64,000 bases of DNA from JAEUMW01 sp963734295. GTDB lineage: Bacteria; Pseudomonadota; Gammaproteobacteria; Burkholderiales; JAEUMW01. The notes beneath the pieces were generated by a model, which did no database searches, had not been told where the DNA came from, and saw only the letters and a program-made list of their open reading frames with translations. Positions 57,627 through 64,000 of this stretch are shown here, piece after piece. Numbering within the stretch: the first letter of the stretch is position 1; each line of letters starts with the position of its first letter. Where the stretch lies: positions 124,001-188,000 of the forward strand of contig CAVTGS010000035.1 of NCBI GenBank assembly GCA_963734295.1, in the 5' to 3' direction. Position numbers and translations under genes: made by a program.

Positions 57627-58189
57627 AGTTCTATCCCTTTCGCCTTGAGCAGAAGAGCGAGCGCGTGGGTCGCCCGCGAGCAGTGCGTCTTCACGCTGCC
57701 CTCGGAGCAACCCATCGCGTGAGCCGTCTCGGCGACATTCATGTCTTCCCAGTAACGCAAAATAAACGCCTGCCGTTGACGCGCCGGAAGTTGCGCGAGC
57801 GCTTCCTCGATGGCCGCAAGTGTCTGACTGCGCAACAACTCGTCGGTCGGCTCCGGGGCGCGGTTGGCGCTCGCGTGGTGCGCGAGCGTCTCGAGCGGAT
57901 CATGGTCCTCGTCTTCTCCCCTGCTGGTGAAGGAAGAGAACAGCGTGGTCCACAACGATCGGACCCTCTGTCTCCGGAAGAAATCCCGGATCGCATTCTG
58001 AAGAATCCGCTGAAACAGCATCGGGAATTCATTTGCAGGTTTCCCGCCATACTTTTCGGTCAGCTTGAGCATGGCATCCTGAACGATGTCCAGTGCGGCA
58101 TGGCTGTCCCGCACCGCGAACGCGGCCTGCTTGAAAGCTCTGCGCTCCACGCTGGCCAGGAAGTCCGAAAGTTCCTTTTCGGTTGCCAG
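57623..58189 (-). CDS. ECF-type RNA polymerase sigma factor
   Basis: About 188 residues with region 2 (SDFLASVERRAFKQAAFAVR, ALDIVQDAMLKLTEKYGG, RILQNAIRDFFRRQ) and region 4 (LPARQRQAFILRYWEDMNVA, ETAHAMGCSEGSVKTHCSRA). The family usually begins M-A-x-E-K-E-L-S-D-F; here the codon in that place is CTG (58187-58189) and no ATG, GTG or TTG lies close by. The frame stays open upstream to 58513 without conserved content. It heads a block with DUF3619, DUF3106 and RDD genes, likely envelope-related, and is divergent from ilvB. Confidence 0.8.
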   Translation of the reverse strand: MATEKELSDFLASVERRAFKQAAFAVRDSHAALDIVQDAMLKLTEKYGGKPANEFPMLFQRILQNAIRDFFRRQRVRSLWTTLFSSFTSRGEDEDHDPLETLAHHASANRAPEPTDELLRSQTLAAIEEALAQLPARQRQAFILRYWEDMNVAETAHAMGCSEGSVKTHCSRATHALALLLKAKGIEL

Positions 58190-58502
58190 TTGACCTGTCC
58201 CGTTCGAGTTCTTGTAGCGGCACCCGACTCTCGGGTGTCCTCCTCCACTGCCGCCCGCCGCTCGTTCTGACAGGCCAGGGTCCCTCTTTCCTGATAGTAG
58301 CAAATCGTCCAACCACTTCGAGAAGAGACTGTACAGGCTGGCGCCGAAGCTGTTGCAGTCGCGGCGGCCTGCGGCGCCGACGGCCGATCTCCCTGCGGTC
58401 CGTGACCCCGCGAGGCCCGGCACGGGAATGTTTTCCTTGACCGACGTGGCGACCAAAGGTACCTTTTGCGGTTCACTTTTTTGGCCTTTTTCGAGGCAAT
58501 TC
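58190..58502. promoter_or_regulatory. Divergent regulatory region between sigma factor gene and ilvB
   Basis: These 313 bp hold no convincing gene. A perfect 12-bp palindrome AAAGGTACCTTT lies at 58455-58466, 36 bp before the ilvB ATG, within a T-rich tract, and could be an operator. No leader peptide rich in Ile/Val/Leu codons was found ahead of ilvB. GAGG just before the ATG is the ilvB ribosome-binding site. Confidence 0.4.
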
Positions 58503-60200
58503 ATGGAAATCACAGGCGCCGAGGTCGTGGTGCGCTGCCTGCAGGAGGAGGGTGTCGAGTACCTCTTCGGCTATCCGGGCGGGGCCGTGCTCTTCATCTA
58601 CGACGAAATTTTCAAGCAGGACAAAGTCAAGCACATCCTCGTCCGCCACGAACAGGCGGCAGTGCACGCGGCCGACGGGTTCGCGCGTTCCTGCGAAAAG
58701 CCCGGCGTATGTTTGGTCACTTCCGGACCCGGGGTCACCAACGCCGTGACGGGGATTGCGACCGCCTACATGGATTCGATCCCGGTGGTGATCCTCAGCG
58801 GCCAGGTGCCCACTCACGCCATCGGCCAGGATGCCTTCCAGGAGTGCGATTCGGTCGGCATCACGCGTCCCTGTGTGAAGCACAACTTTCTGGTCAAGGA
58901 CGTTCGGGACCTCGCTCCTACCATCAAGAAGGCTTTTTACCTTGCGACCACCGGCCGCCCGGGTCCTGTCCTCGTCGACATCCCGAAGGACGTCACCGTG
59001 GCAAAGGTCGAGTTCGAGTACCCGAAGACCATCTCGATGCGGTCGTACAACCCCGTGGTGAAGGGGCACAGCGGGCAGATCAAGAAGGCGATTCAGCTCC
59101 TCACGAACGCCAAGCGGCCGATGATCTACGCTGGCGGCGGTGTCATCCTCGGCAATGCTTCGCGCGAGCTCACCGACCTCGTCCATCTCCTCGGTTTTCC
59201 CTGCACCAACACGCTGATGGGCCTCGGCAGCTTCCCTGCCACTGATCCCCAGTGCGTCGGCATGCTCGGCATGCACGGCACCTACGAAGCCAACATGGCC
59301 ATGCAGCACTGCGACGTGCTGCTCGCGGTCGGTGCCCGGTTCGACGACCGTGTGATCGGGAATCCGGCGCATTTCTTCGACGAAGAACGGCACATCATCC
59401 ACATCGACATCGATCCTTCGTCGATCTCGAAGCGCGTCAAGGTCGAGGTACCGATCGTGGGCGACGTGCGCGAGACCCTGCAGGAGATCGCCCGGCAGTT
59501 CGAGGGATTCCGCGAGCGGCAGGACCAGTCGGCGCTCAAGACCTGGTGGACGCAGATCGAGCTCTGGCGAGCCCGTGACTGCCTCAAGTACGACCGCGGC
59601 AGCTCCATCATCAAACCGCAGTACGTCGTCGAGAAGCTCTACGAATTGACCCATGGCGACGCCTTCATCACCTCCGATGTCGGACAGCACCAGATGTGGG
59701 CGGCGCAGTTCTACAAGTTCGACAAGCCGCGCCGCTGGATCAATTCCGGCGGGCTCGGGACCATGGGTGTCGGCCTGCCCTACGCGATGGGGGTCAAGCT
59801 CGCGCATCCGGACGCCGACGTCATCTGCGTCACGGGCGAGGCGAGCATCCAGATGTGCATTCAGGAGCTCTCGACCTGCAAGCAGTACCATCTGCCGGTC
59901 AAGATCGTGAACCTGAACAACCGGTACATGGGCATGGTGCGGCAGTGGCAGGAGTTCTTCCACGGCAACCGCTATGCCGAGTCCTACATGGACGCCCTGC
60001 CCGATTTCGTCAAGCTCGCCGAGTCCTACGGACACGTCGGCATGCGGATCGAGAATCCGGCGGACGTCGAGCCCGCGCTGCGGGAGGCGCTCGCCTTGAA
60101 GGACCGGCTGGTGTTCATGGACTTCATCACGGATCAGACCGAGAACGTGTTCCCGATGGTCCCGGGCGGCAAGGGCCTGTCGGAGATGATCCTGGTCTGA
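58503..60200 (+). CDS. ilvB: Acetolactate synthase large subunit
   Basis: A 565-residue ThDP- and FAD-dependent enzyme that makes acetolactate/acetohydroxybutyrate for Val, Leu and Ile. Visible: GAEVVVRCLQEEGVEYLFGY, the ThDP Glu in LVRHEQAAVHAADGF, QVPTHAIGQDAFQE and the ThDP/Mg motif from VTGEASIQMCIQEL to LNNRYMGMVRQWQE. The Gly-Asp-Gly of many enzymes is G-E-A here, close to the GEG form found in betaproteobacteria. It heads the ilvBHC operon; hairpins lie in both intergenic gaps. Confidence 0.95.
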   Translation: MEITGAEVVVRCLQEEGVEYLFGYPGGAVLFIYDEIFKQDKVKHILVRHEQAAVHAADGFARSCEKPGVCLVTSGPGVTNAVTGIATAYMDSIPVVILSGQVPTHAIGQDAFQECDSVGITRPCVKHNFLVKDVRDLAPTIKKAFYLATTGRPGPVLVDIPKDVTVAKVEFEYPKTISMRSYNPVVKGHSGQIKKAIQLLTNAKRPMIYAGGGVILGNASRELTDLVHLLGFPCTNTLMGLGSFPATDPQCVGMLGMHGTYEANMAMQHCDVLLAVGARFDDRVIGNPAHFFDEERHIIHIDIDPSSISKRVKVEVPIVGDVRETLQEIARQFEGFRERQDQSALKTWWTQIELWRARDCLKYDRGSSIIKPQYVVEKLYELTHGDAFITSDVGQHQMWAAQFYKFDKPRRWINSGGLGTMGVGLPYAMGVKLAHPDADVICVTGEASIQMCIQELSTCKQYHLPVKIVNLNNRYMGMVRQWQEFFHGNRYAESYMDALPDFVKLAESYGHVGMRIENPADVEPALREALALKDRLVFMDFITDQTENVFPMVPGGKGLSEMILV

Positions 60201-60231
60201 CCGGATCGCGCTGTCGCTTGCTCCAGGGGGC

Positions 60232-60251
60232 GTCCCGCGCTCGGGCGGGAC
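60232..60251. repeat. Intercistronic hairpin between ilvB and ilvH
   Basis: A 7-bp perfect stem GTCCCGC / GCGGGAC with loop GCTCGG, 31 bp after the ilvB stop. No U-tract follows, so it more likely stabilises or partitions the message than terminates it. Confidence 0.45.
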
Positions 60252-60281
60252 CACGGTTTTCGACGTTCAGCCACAACAATC

Positions 60282-60773
60282 ATGAGACATATCCTTTCGC
60301 TGCTCCTGGAAAACGAACCCGGAGCCCTGTCCCGCGTGTCGGGTCTTTTCTCCGCGCGCGGCTATAACATCGAGTCCCTTACGGTGGCGCCCACCGAGGA
60401 CGCGACCATGTCGCGCATGACCATCGTCACCAGCGGCTCGGACGAAATCATCGAGCAGATCACGAAGCAGTTGAACAAGCTCGTCGACGTGGTCAAGGTG
60501 GTGGACCTGAACGACGGCGAGCACATCGAGCGTGAGCTGATGCTGGTGAAGGTGCGGGCCTTCGGCAAGGACCGCGAAGAGATGAAGCGCATGGCCGACA
60601 TCTTTCGCGGTCGCATCATCGACGTCACGGACAAGGCCTACACGATCGAGCTGACCGGCACCGGCGCCAAGCTCGACGCGTTCATCGACGGCATCGAGAA
60701 AAGCGCGATCCTGGAGACCGTTCGTACCGGTGCTTCCGGCATCGGTCGCGGCGAGCGAGTGCTGAAAGTGTAG
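60282..60773 (+). CDS. ilvH: Acetolactate synthase small (regulatory) subunit
   Basis: A 163-residue IlvN/IlvH protein, standard length. The N-terminal ACT domain (RHILSLLLENEPGALSRVSG, ARGYNIESLTVAPTED) binds valine for feedback control; the C-terminal domain (ELMLVKVRAFGKDREEMKRM, YTIELTGTGAKLDAFID) contacts the large subunit. It lies 81 bp after ilvB in the same transcript and 80 bp before ilvC. Confidence 0.96.
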   Translation: MRHILSLLLENEPGALSRVSGLFSARGYNIESLTVAPTEDATMSRMTIVTSGSDEIIEQITKQLNKLVDVVKVVDLNDGEHIERELMLVKVRAFGKDREEMKRMADIFRGRIIDVTDKAYTIELTGTGAKLDAFIDGIEKSAILETVRTGASGIGRGERVLKV

Positions 60774-60805
60774 GCGGCGATCGTGACGAGGCCCGGTTGA
60801 GGCAT

Positions 60806-60823
60806 CCCGCGGCCGACCGCGGG
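60806..60823. repeat. Intercistronic hairpin between ilvH and ilvC
   Basis: A 7-bp perfect stem CCCGCGG / CCGCGGG around CCGA, extended by a GCA/TGC pairing outside small bulges, 30 bp before the ilvC start. No U-tract. Likely an mRNA-stability or processing element. Confidence 0.45.
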
Positions 60824-60853
60824 GGTGCACCCATCCACACCAGCGAGGAAATC

Positions 60854-61870
60854 ATGAAGGTCTACTACGACAAGGACGCGGATCTCTCCCTCATCAAGGG
60901 CAAGCAGGTCACCATCGTCGGCTACGGCTCCCAAGGCCACGCCCACGCGCAGAATCTGCAGGACTCGGGCGTGAAGGTGGTGGTGGGTCTGCGCTCGGGC
61001 GGTGCGTCGTGGAACAAGGCGAAGCAGGCGGGGCTCGCGGTGAAGTCGGTGGACGAAGCGGTGAAGGGCGCCGACGTCGTGATGATGCTGCTGCCCGACG
61101 AAACCATCGCCGCGGTGTACGCGGGCGAGGTCGAGCCCAACATGAAGAAGGGGGCGGCGCTCGCATTCGCCCACGGCTTCAACATCCACTACGGCCAGGT
61201 GGTGCCGAGGGCCGATCTCGACGTGTTCATGGTCGCGCCGAAAGCACCCGGTCACACGGTGCGCGCGACCTACACCCAAGGCGGCGGCGTGCCGCAGTTG
61301 ATCGCCGTACAACAGGACCGATCCGGGGCCGCACGCGAGCTCGCGTTGAGCTATGCCGCGGCGAACGGCGGCGGCAAGGCCGGCATCATCGAGACCACCT
61401 TCAAGGAAGAGACCGAGACCGACCTGTTCGGCGAGCAGACCGTGCTCTGCGGCGGTTGTGTCGAGCTCGTCAAGGCGGGCTTCGAGACGCTGGTCGAAGC
61501 GGGATATGCACCCGAGATGGCCTACTTCGAGTGCCTGCACGAGCTCAAGCTGATCGTGGATCTCATGTACGAGGGCGGCATCGGTACCATGAACTACTCG
61601 ATCTCCAACAACGCGGAGTACGGAGAGTACGTCACCGGTCCCAAAGTCATCGGCGAGCAGTCGCGCGCAGCGATGCGTGAAGCCTTGCGGAACATCCAGA
61701 CCGGCGAATACGCCAAGAGCTTCATCCTGGAAAATCGGGCCGGCGCGCCCACGCTGCTGTCGCGCCGTCGCATCACGGCGGAGCACCCGATCGAGAGAAT
61801 CGGGGCCAAGCTGCGGGACATGATGCCGTGGATCAGAAAGAACAAGCTCGTCGACACGTCCAAGAACTGA
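60854..61870 (+). CDS. ilvC: Ketol-acid reductoisomerase
   Basis: A 338-residue class I (short) KARI, which isomerises and reduces acetolactate with NADPH. The Rossmann fingerprint VTIVGYGSQGHAHAQNLQDS is near residue 18, the cofactor-specificity loop follows (VGLRSGGASWNKA), and metal-binding acidic residues are in KEETETDLFGEQ and GYAPEMAYFECLHELK. ATG 60854 begins the conserved MKVYYDKDADLSLI. Third gene of ilvBHC. Confidence 0.97.
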   Translation: MKVYYDKDADLSLIKGKQVTIVGYGSQGHAHAQNLQDSGVKVVVGLRSGGASWNKAKQAGLAVKSVDEAVKGADVVMMLLPDETIAAVYAGEVEPNMKKGAALAFAHGFNIHYGQVVPRADLDVFMVAPKAPGHTVRATYTQGGGVPQLIAVQQDRSGAARELALSYAAANGGGKAGIIETTFKEETETDLFGEQTVLCGGCVELVKAGFETLVEAGYAPEMAYFECLHELKLIVDLMYEGGIGTMNYSISNNAEYGEYVTGPKVIGEQSRAAMREALRNIQTGEYAKSFILENRAGAPTLLSRRRITAEHPIERIGAKLRDMMPWIRKNKLVDTSKN

Positions 61871-61957
61871 CGCTTCGCGGTGCTCGCGTGATGCTTGATC
61901 GGGCATGAAGCGGGCGCGCGCCCAAAGAACCTCCCGAGCCGGCGCGAGCATCTCCCC

Positions 61958-62605
61958 ATGCGCGACACCCATCCCCTGATCGCCCGGGAAGGCTGGCTGC
62001 ACGTCGGGCTCGCGCTCGCCGCCGCGGTCCTGGCAACGCGCTTCCTGCATTGGGGTGCGGCGCCATTGTGGGCGATTGCGGTGTTCGTGCTGCAGTTCTT
62101 CCGCGACCCCCACCGCGCGCCGACGCAGGCAGCCGATGCCGTGCTCGCCCCGGCCGACGGCCGGGTCGTCGGGGTAGGGCGCGCGCAGGATCCGTGGCTC
62201 GACCGGGACGCGCTCAAGATCAGCGTGTTCATGAACGTCTTCAACGTGCATTCGAACCGCAGTCCGGTATCAGGCGAAGTGCGGCAGGCCTGGTACCGTC
62301 CCGGCAAGTTCCTGAATGCCGCCCTCGACAAGGCGTCGGTCGAAAACGAGCGCAATGCGCTCTGGCTGCGCACCGCGCGAGGCGACGACGTCACGTGCGT
62401 GCAGATCGCGGGGCTGATCGCGCGCCGCGTTCTCTGTTATGCGCGGGAAGGTGAGCGGCTGGCTGCCGGGGAGCGCTACGGCTTCATCCGTTTCGGATCA
62501 CGCGTCGACGTCTATCTCCACCCCGAGGCGAGTGCGCGCGTCAGTGTCGGCGACAAGGTGGCCGCCGGCATCACCGTCCTCGCCGATCTGCCCGTGTCTT
62601 CCTGA
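61958..62605 (+). CDS. psd: Phosphatidylserine decarboxylase proenzyme
   Basis: A 215-residue short-form Psd that makes phosphatidylethanolamine. One N-terminal hydrophobic segment (VGLALAAAVLATRFLHWG), then VLQFFRDPHRAPTQAADAVL, ISVFMNVFNVHSNRSPVSGE and the self-cleavage region RFGSRVDVYLHP, where the chain splits at Gly-Ser to generate the pyruvoyl cofactor. ATG 61958 is chosen over 61895 because conservation begins there. pssA, the previous enzyme of the pathway, follows 8 bp later. Confidence 0.93.
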   Translation: MRDTHPLIAREGWLHVGLALAAAVLATRFLHWGAAPLWAIAVFVLQFFRDPHRAPTQAADAVLAPADGRVVGVGRAQDPWLDRDALKISVFMNVFNVHSNRSPVSGEVRQAWYRPGKFLNAALDKASVENERNALWLRTARGDDVTCVQIAGLIARRVLCYAREGERLAAGERYGFIRFGSRVDVYLHPEASARVSVGDKVAAGITVLADLPVSS

Positions 62606-62613
62606 TTGGCGCA

Positions 62614-63402
62614 ATGTATCCGTCACCGGATCGAAGGTGGTACGCGAAGGGCGGGAAGATGCGCCGGCGCGGCATCTATCTCCTGCCGAACCTCTTCACG
62701 ACCGCGGCGCTCTTCGCCGGCTTCTACGCCATCGTGCAGGCGATGAACAATCGCTTCGACCTGGCCGCCGTAGCCATCTATGCCGCGATGGTGCTCGACG
62801 GGCTCGACGGTCGCGTGGCGCGCCTTACGCGCACGCAAAGCGCCTTCGGTGCCGAGTACGACTCGCTCTCCGACATGGTTTCGTTCGGTGCCGCGCCGGC
62901 GCTGGTCATGTACGAATGGGCGCTGCAGGGCATGGGCAAGCTGGGCTGGACGGCGGCATTCATTTACTGCGCCGGGGCGGCGCTGCGGCTCGCGCGCTTC
63001 AATACGCAGCTCGATGTCGCCGACAAGCGCTACTTCACGGGTCTGCCGAGCCCGGCGGCAGCGGCGCTGGTGGCAGGGATGGTGTGGGCGATGCACGAGT
63101 ATCAGATCGCGGGTCAGACCGTGCGCTGGTTCGCGTGGAGCCTCACGATCTTCGCGGGGCTCACCATGGTGAGCAACATCAAGTTCTACAGCGGCAAGGA
63201 CATCAATCTGCGCAAGAGCGTCCCGTTCGGCATGGTCGTCCTGGTCGCACTCGGCGCCGTGATCCTCGCCTTCGGCGCCGACGCTCTGCCCGAACTCCTG
63301 TTCGCGCTTTTCGGCGCCTATGCCTTGTCCGGCTATCTCATGTGGGCGGTGAACCGCAGCCGCGGCCGGCGGACGCCGCCGCCCCCGGCACCGGCACCCT
63401 GA
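62614..63402 (+). CDS. pssA: CDP-diacylglycerol-serine O-phosphatidyltransferase
   Basis: A 262-residue membrane enzyme that makes phosphatidylserine, the substrate of Psd. The CDP-alcohol phosphotransferase motif DG-2x-AR-8x-G-3x-D-3x-D is complete in DGLDGRVARLTRTQSAFGAE and YDSLSDMVSFG. About six to eight hydrophobic segments follow RRRGIYLLPNLFTTAALFAG. A hydrophilic Pro-rich tail ends the protein. Directly downstream of psd; leuA lies 262 bp further. Confidence 0.95.
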   Translation: MYPSPDRRWYAKGGKMRRRGIYLLPNLFTTAALFAGFYAIVQAMNNRFDLAAVAIYAAMVLDGLDGRVARLTRTQSAFGAEYDSLSDMVSFGAAPALVMYEWALQGMGKLGWTAAFIYCAGAALRLARFNTQLDVADKRYFTGLPSPAAAALVAGMVWAMHEYQIAGQTVRWFAWSLTIFAGLTMVSNIKFYSGKDINLRKSVPFGMVVLVALGAVILAFGADALPELLFALFGAYALSGYLMWAVNRSRGRRTPPPPAPAP

Positions 63403-63449
63403 TGCCGCGACGCTTGCGGCCCCGATTGCTTGCCGCTATAGTCCCTCCC

Positions 63450-63539
63450 ATGGTTTCGACGCCCCATGGCAACTTCGTGTCCTATCTCGCCAACGTCCTG
63501 TTGGTGGGGCTGGTGCTGCGCGGCCCGCGCGCACACTAA
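63450..63539 (+). CDS. Possible leader peptide upstream of leuA
   Basis: A 29-codon frame MVSTPHGNFVSYLANVLLVG-LVLRGPRAH with a TAA stop, ending 125 bp before leuA. Its second half is rich in Leu and Val (YLANVLLVGLVL), the expected design of a leucine-responsive attenuation leader. There is no strong ribosome-binding site, and no clear terminator/antiterminator pair with U-tract was found between it and leuA, so this is only a candidate. Confidence 0.4.
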   Translation: MVSTPHGNFVSYLANVLLVGLVLRGPRAH

Positions 63540-63664
63540 CTCAACATTCATCTGTCCGTAGTCTGCCGCGTGCGCGCCCTGCGCCGTTGGCTGAATCCGG
63601 TTTTTCCCGTCTGCGGTATCGACTCAGGTCCCTGCGCGGACGGATCATCCAGTGGAGTGCAGTC

Positions 63665-64000
63665 ATGACCGAGCGATTGATCATTTTCGACACCACGCTG
63701 CGCGACGGCGAGCAGAGCCCCGGCGCCTCCATGACCCGCGAGGAGAAGGTCCGCATTGCGCGTCAGTTGGAGCGCATGCGCGTCGACGTCATCGAAGCGG
63801 GCTTTCCCGCCGCCAGCCCGGGGGACTTCGATGCCGTGAAGTCGGTCGCCGACCACATCAAGGACAGCACCGTCTGCGCCCTGGCACGCGCCACCGAGTC
63901 CGACATCCGCCGTGCCGCCGAGGCCCTCCAGGGCGCGGCTTCGGGACGCATCCACACTTTCATCGCGACCTCTCCCATCCACATGGAGAAGAAGCTGCGC
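63665..64000 (+). CDS. leuA: 2-isopropylmalate synthase, N-terminal part (3' end outside window)
   Basis: The first 112 codons of LeuA, open to the window edge. It begins TERLIIFDTTLRDGEQSPGA, the metal- and substrate-binding signature, then VIEAGFPAASPGDF and IHTFIATSPIHMEKKL. It condenses acetyl-CoA with 2-ketoisovalerate in the first committed step of leucine synthesis, following on from ilvBHC. The C-terminal regulatory domain lies outside. Confidence 0.95.
   Translation, partial: MTERLIIFDTTLRDGEQSPGASMTREEKVRIARQLERMRVDVIEAGFPAASPGDFDAVKSVADHIKDSTVCALARATESDIRRAAEALQGAASGRIHTFIATSPIHMEKKLR

Overview
The window is about 64 kb of GC-rich, gene-dense bacterial DNA. Its gene content and order suggest a free-living betaproteobacterium (Burkholderiales/Rhodocyclales/Nitrosomonadales sense): lptFG opposite pepA-holC, an ECF sigma/DUF3619/DUF3106/RDD block next to ilvBHC-psd-pssA-leuA, hopanoid synthesis, Sox thiosulfate oxidation, a TctCBA transporter and type IV pilin. 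The placement is inferred from gene families, since no rRNA or tRNA gene is visible.

Layout. 1-6.3 kb: end of a threonine/serine dehydratase, then hopanoid genes (squalene synthase, shc, hpnG; divergent hpnH) and a YkgJ-type protein. 6.5-8.7 kb: sucCD. 8.9-15.3 kb: a two-subunit NAD-linked formate dehydrogenase and formate-tetrahydrofolate ligase. 15.4-22.1 kb: TerC-like membrane protein, universal stress protein, TctCBA, a cytidylate-kinase-like/BON protein and formyl-CoA:oxalate CoA-transferase; together with Fdh and Fhs this reads as a formate/oxalate region. 22.3-31.8 kb: signalling and surface genes (PP2C, FHA, class II cyclic-nucleotide phosphodiesterase, GAF-GspE ATPase, GAF-HD-GYP, a pilin with a clear sigma-54 promoter, a Wzy/PglL-type ligase). 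31.9-35.3 kb: soxYZ, soxB, moaC. 35.4-39.7 kb: M48 protease, Ser/Thr kinase with a cyclic-nucleotide-binding tail, tusA, a GST, hslR. 39.7-45 kb: a decayed accessory island. 45-63 kb: valS, a two-component system, pepA-holC, lptFG, the sigma block, ilvBHC, psd, pssA and the start of leuA.

The most unusual region is the island at 39.7-43.7 kb between hslR and the MFS/valS genes. It carries a broken TIR-NACHT-formylglycine-generating-enzyme-fold (FGE/C-type-lectin) gene, whose C-terminus looks like the variable region of a diversity-generating retroelement (DGR), two strong hairpins just downstream, an intact RHH/PIN toxin-antitoxin pair, and the C-terminal half of a YVDD reverse transcriptase resembling DGR enzymes. 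I read this as the remains of a retroelement-diversified, NLR-like conflict system. Template repeat, Avd and the N-terminal half of the reverse transcriptase were not found.

Many otherwise intact core genes (sucD, fdh1A, fhs, FHA gene, hslR, valS, holC, MFS and others) are broken by single extra bases. Almost every break is +1, and removing the extra bases restores family-typical lengths. This looks like insertion errors in an unpolished long-read assembly rather than decay, and coordinates of those genes should be read as whole loci.
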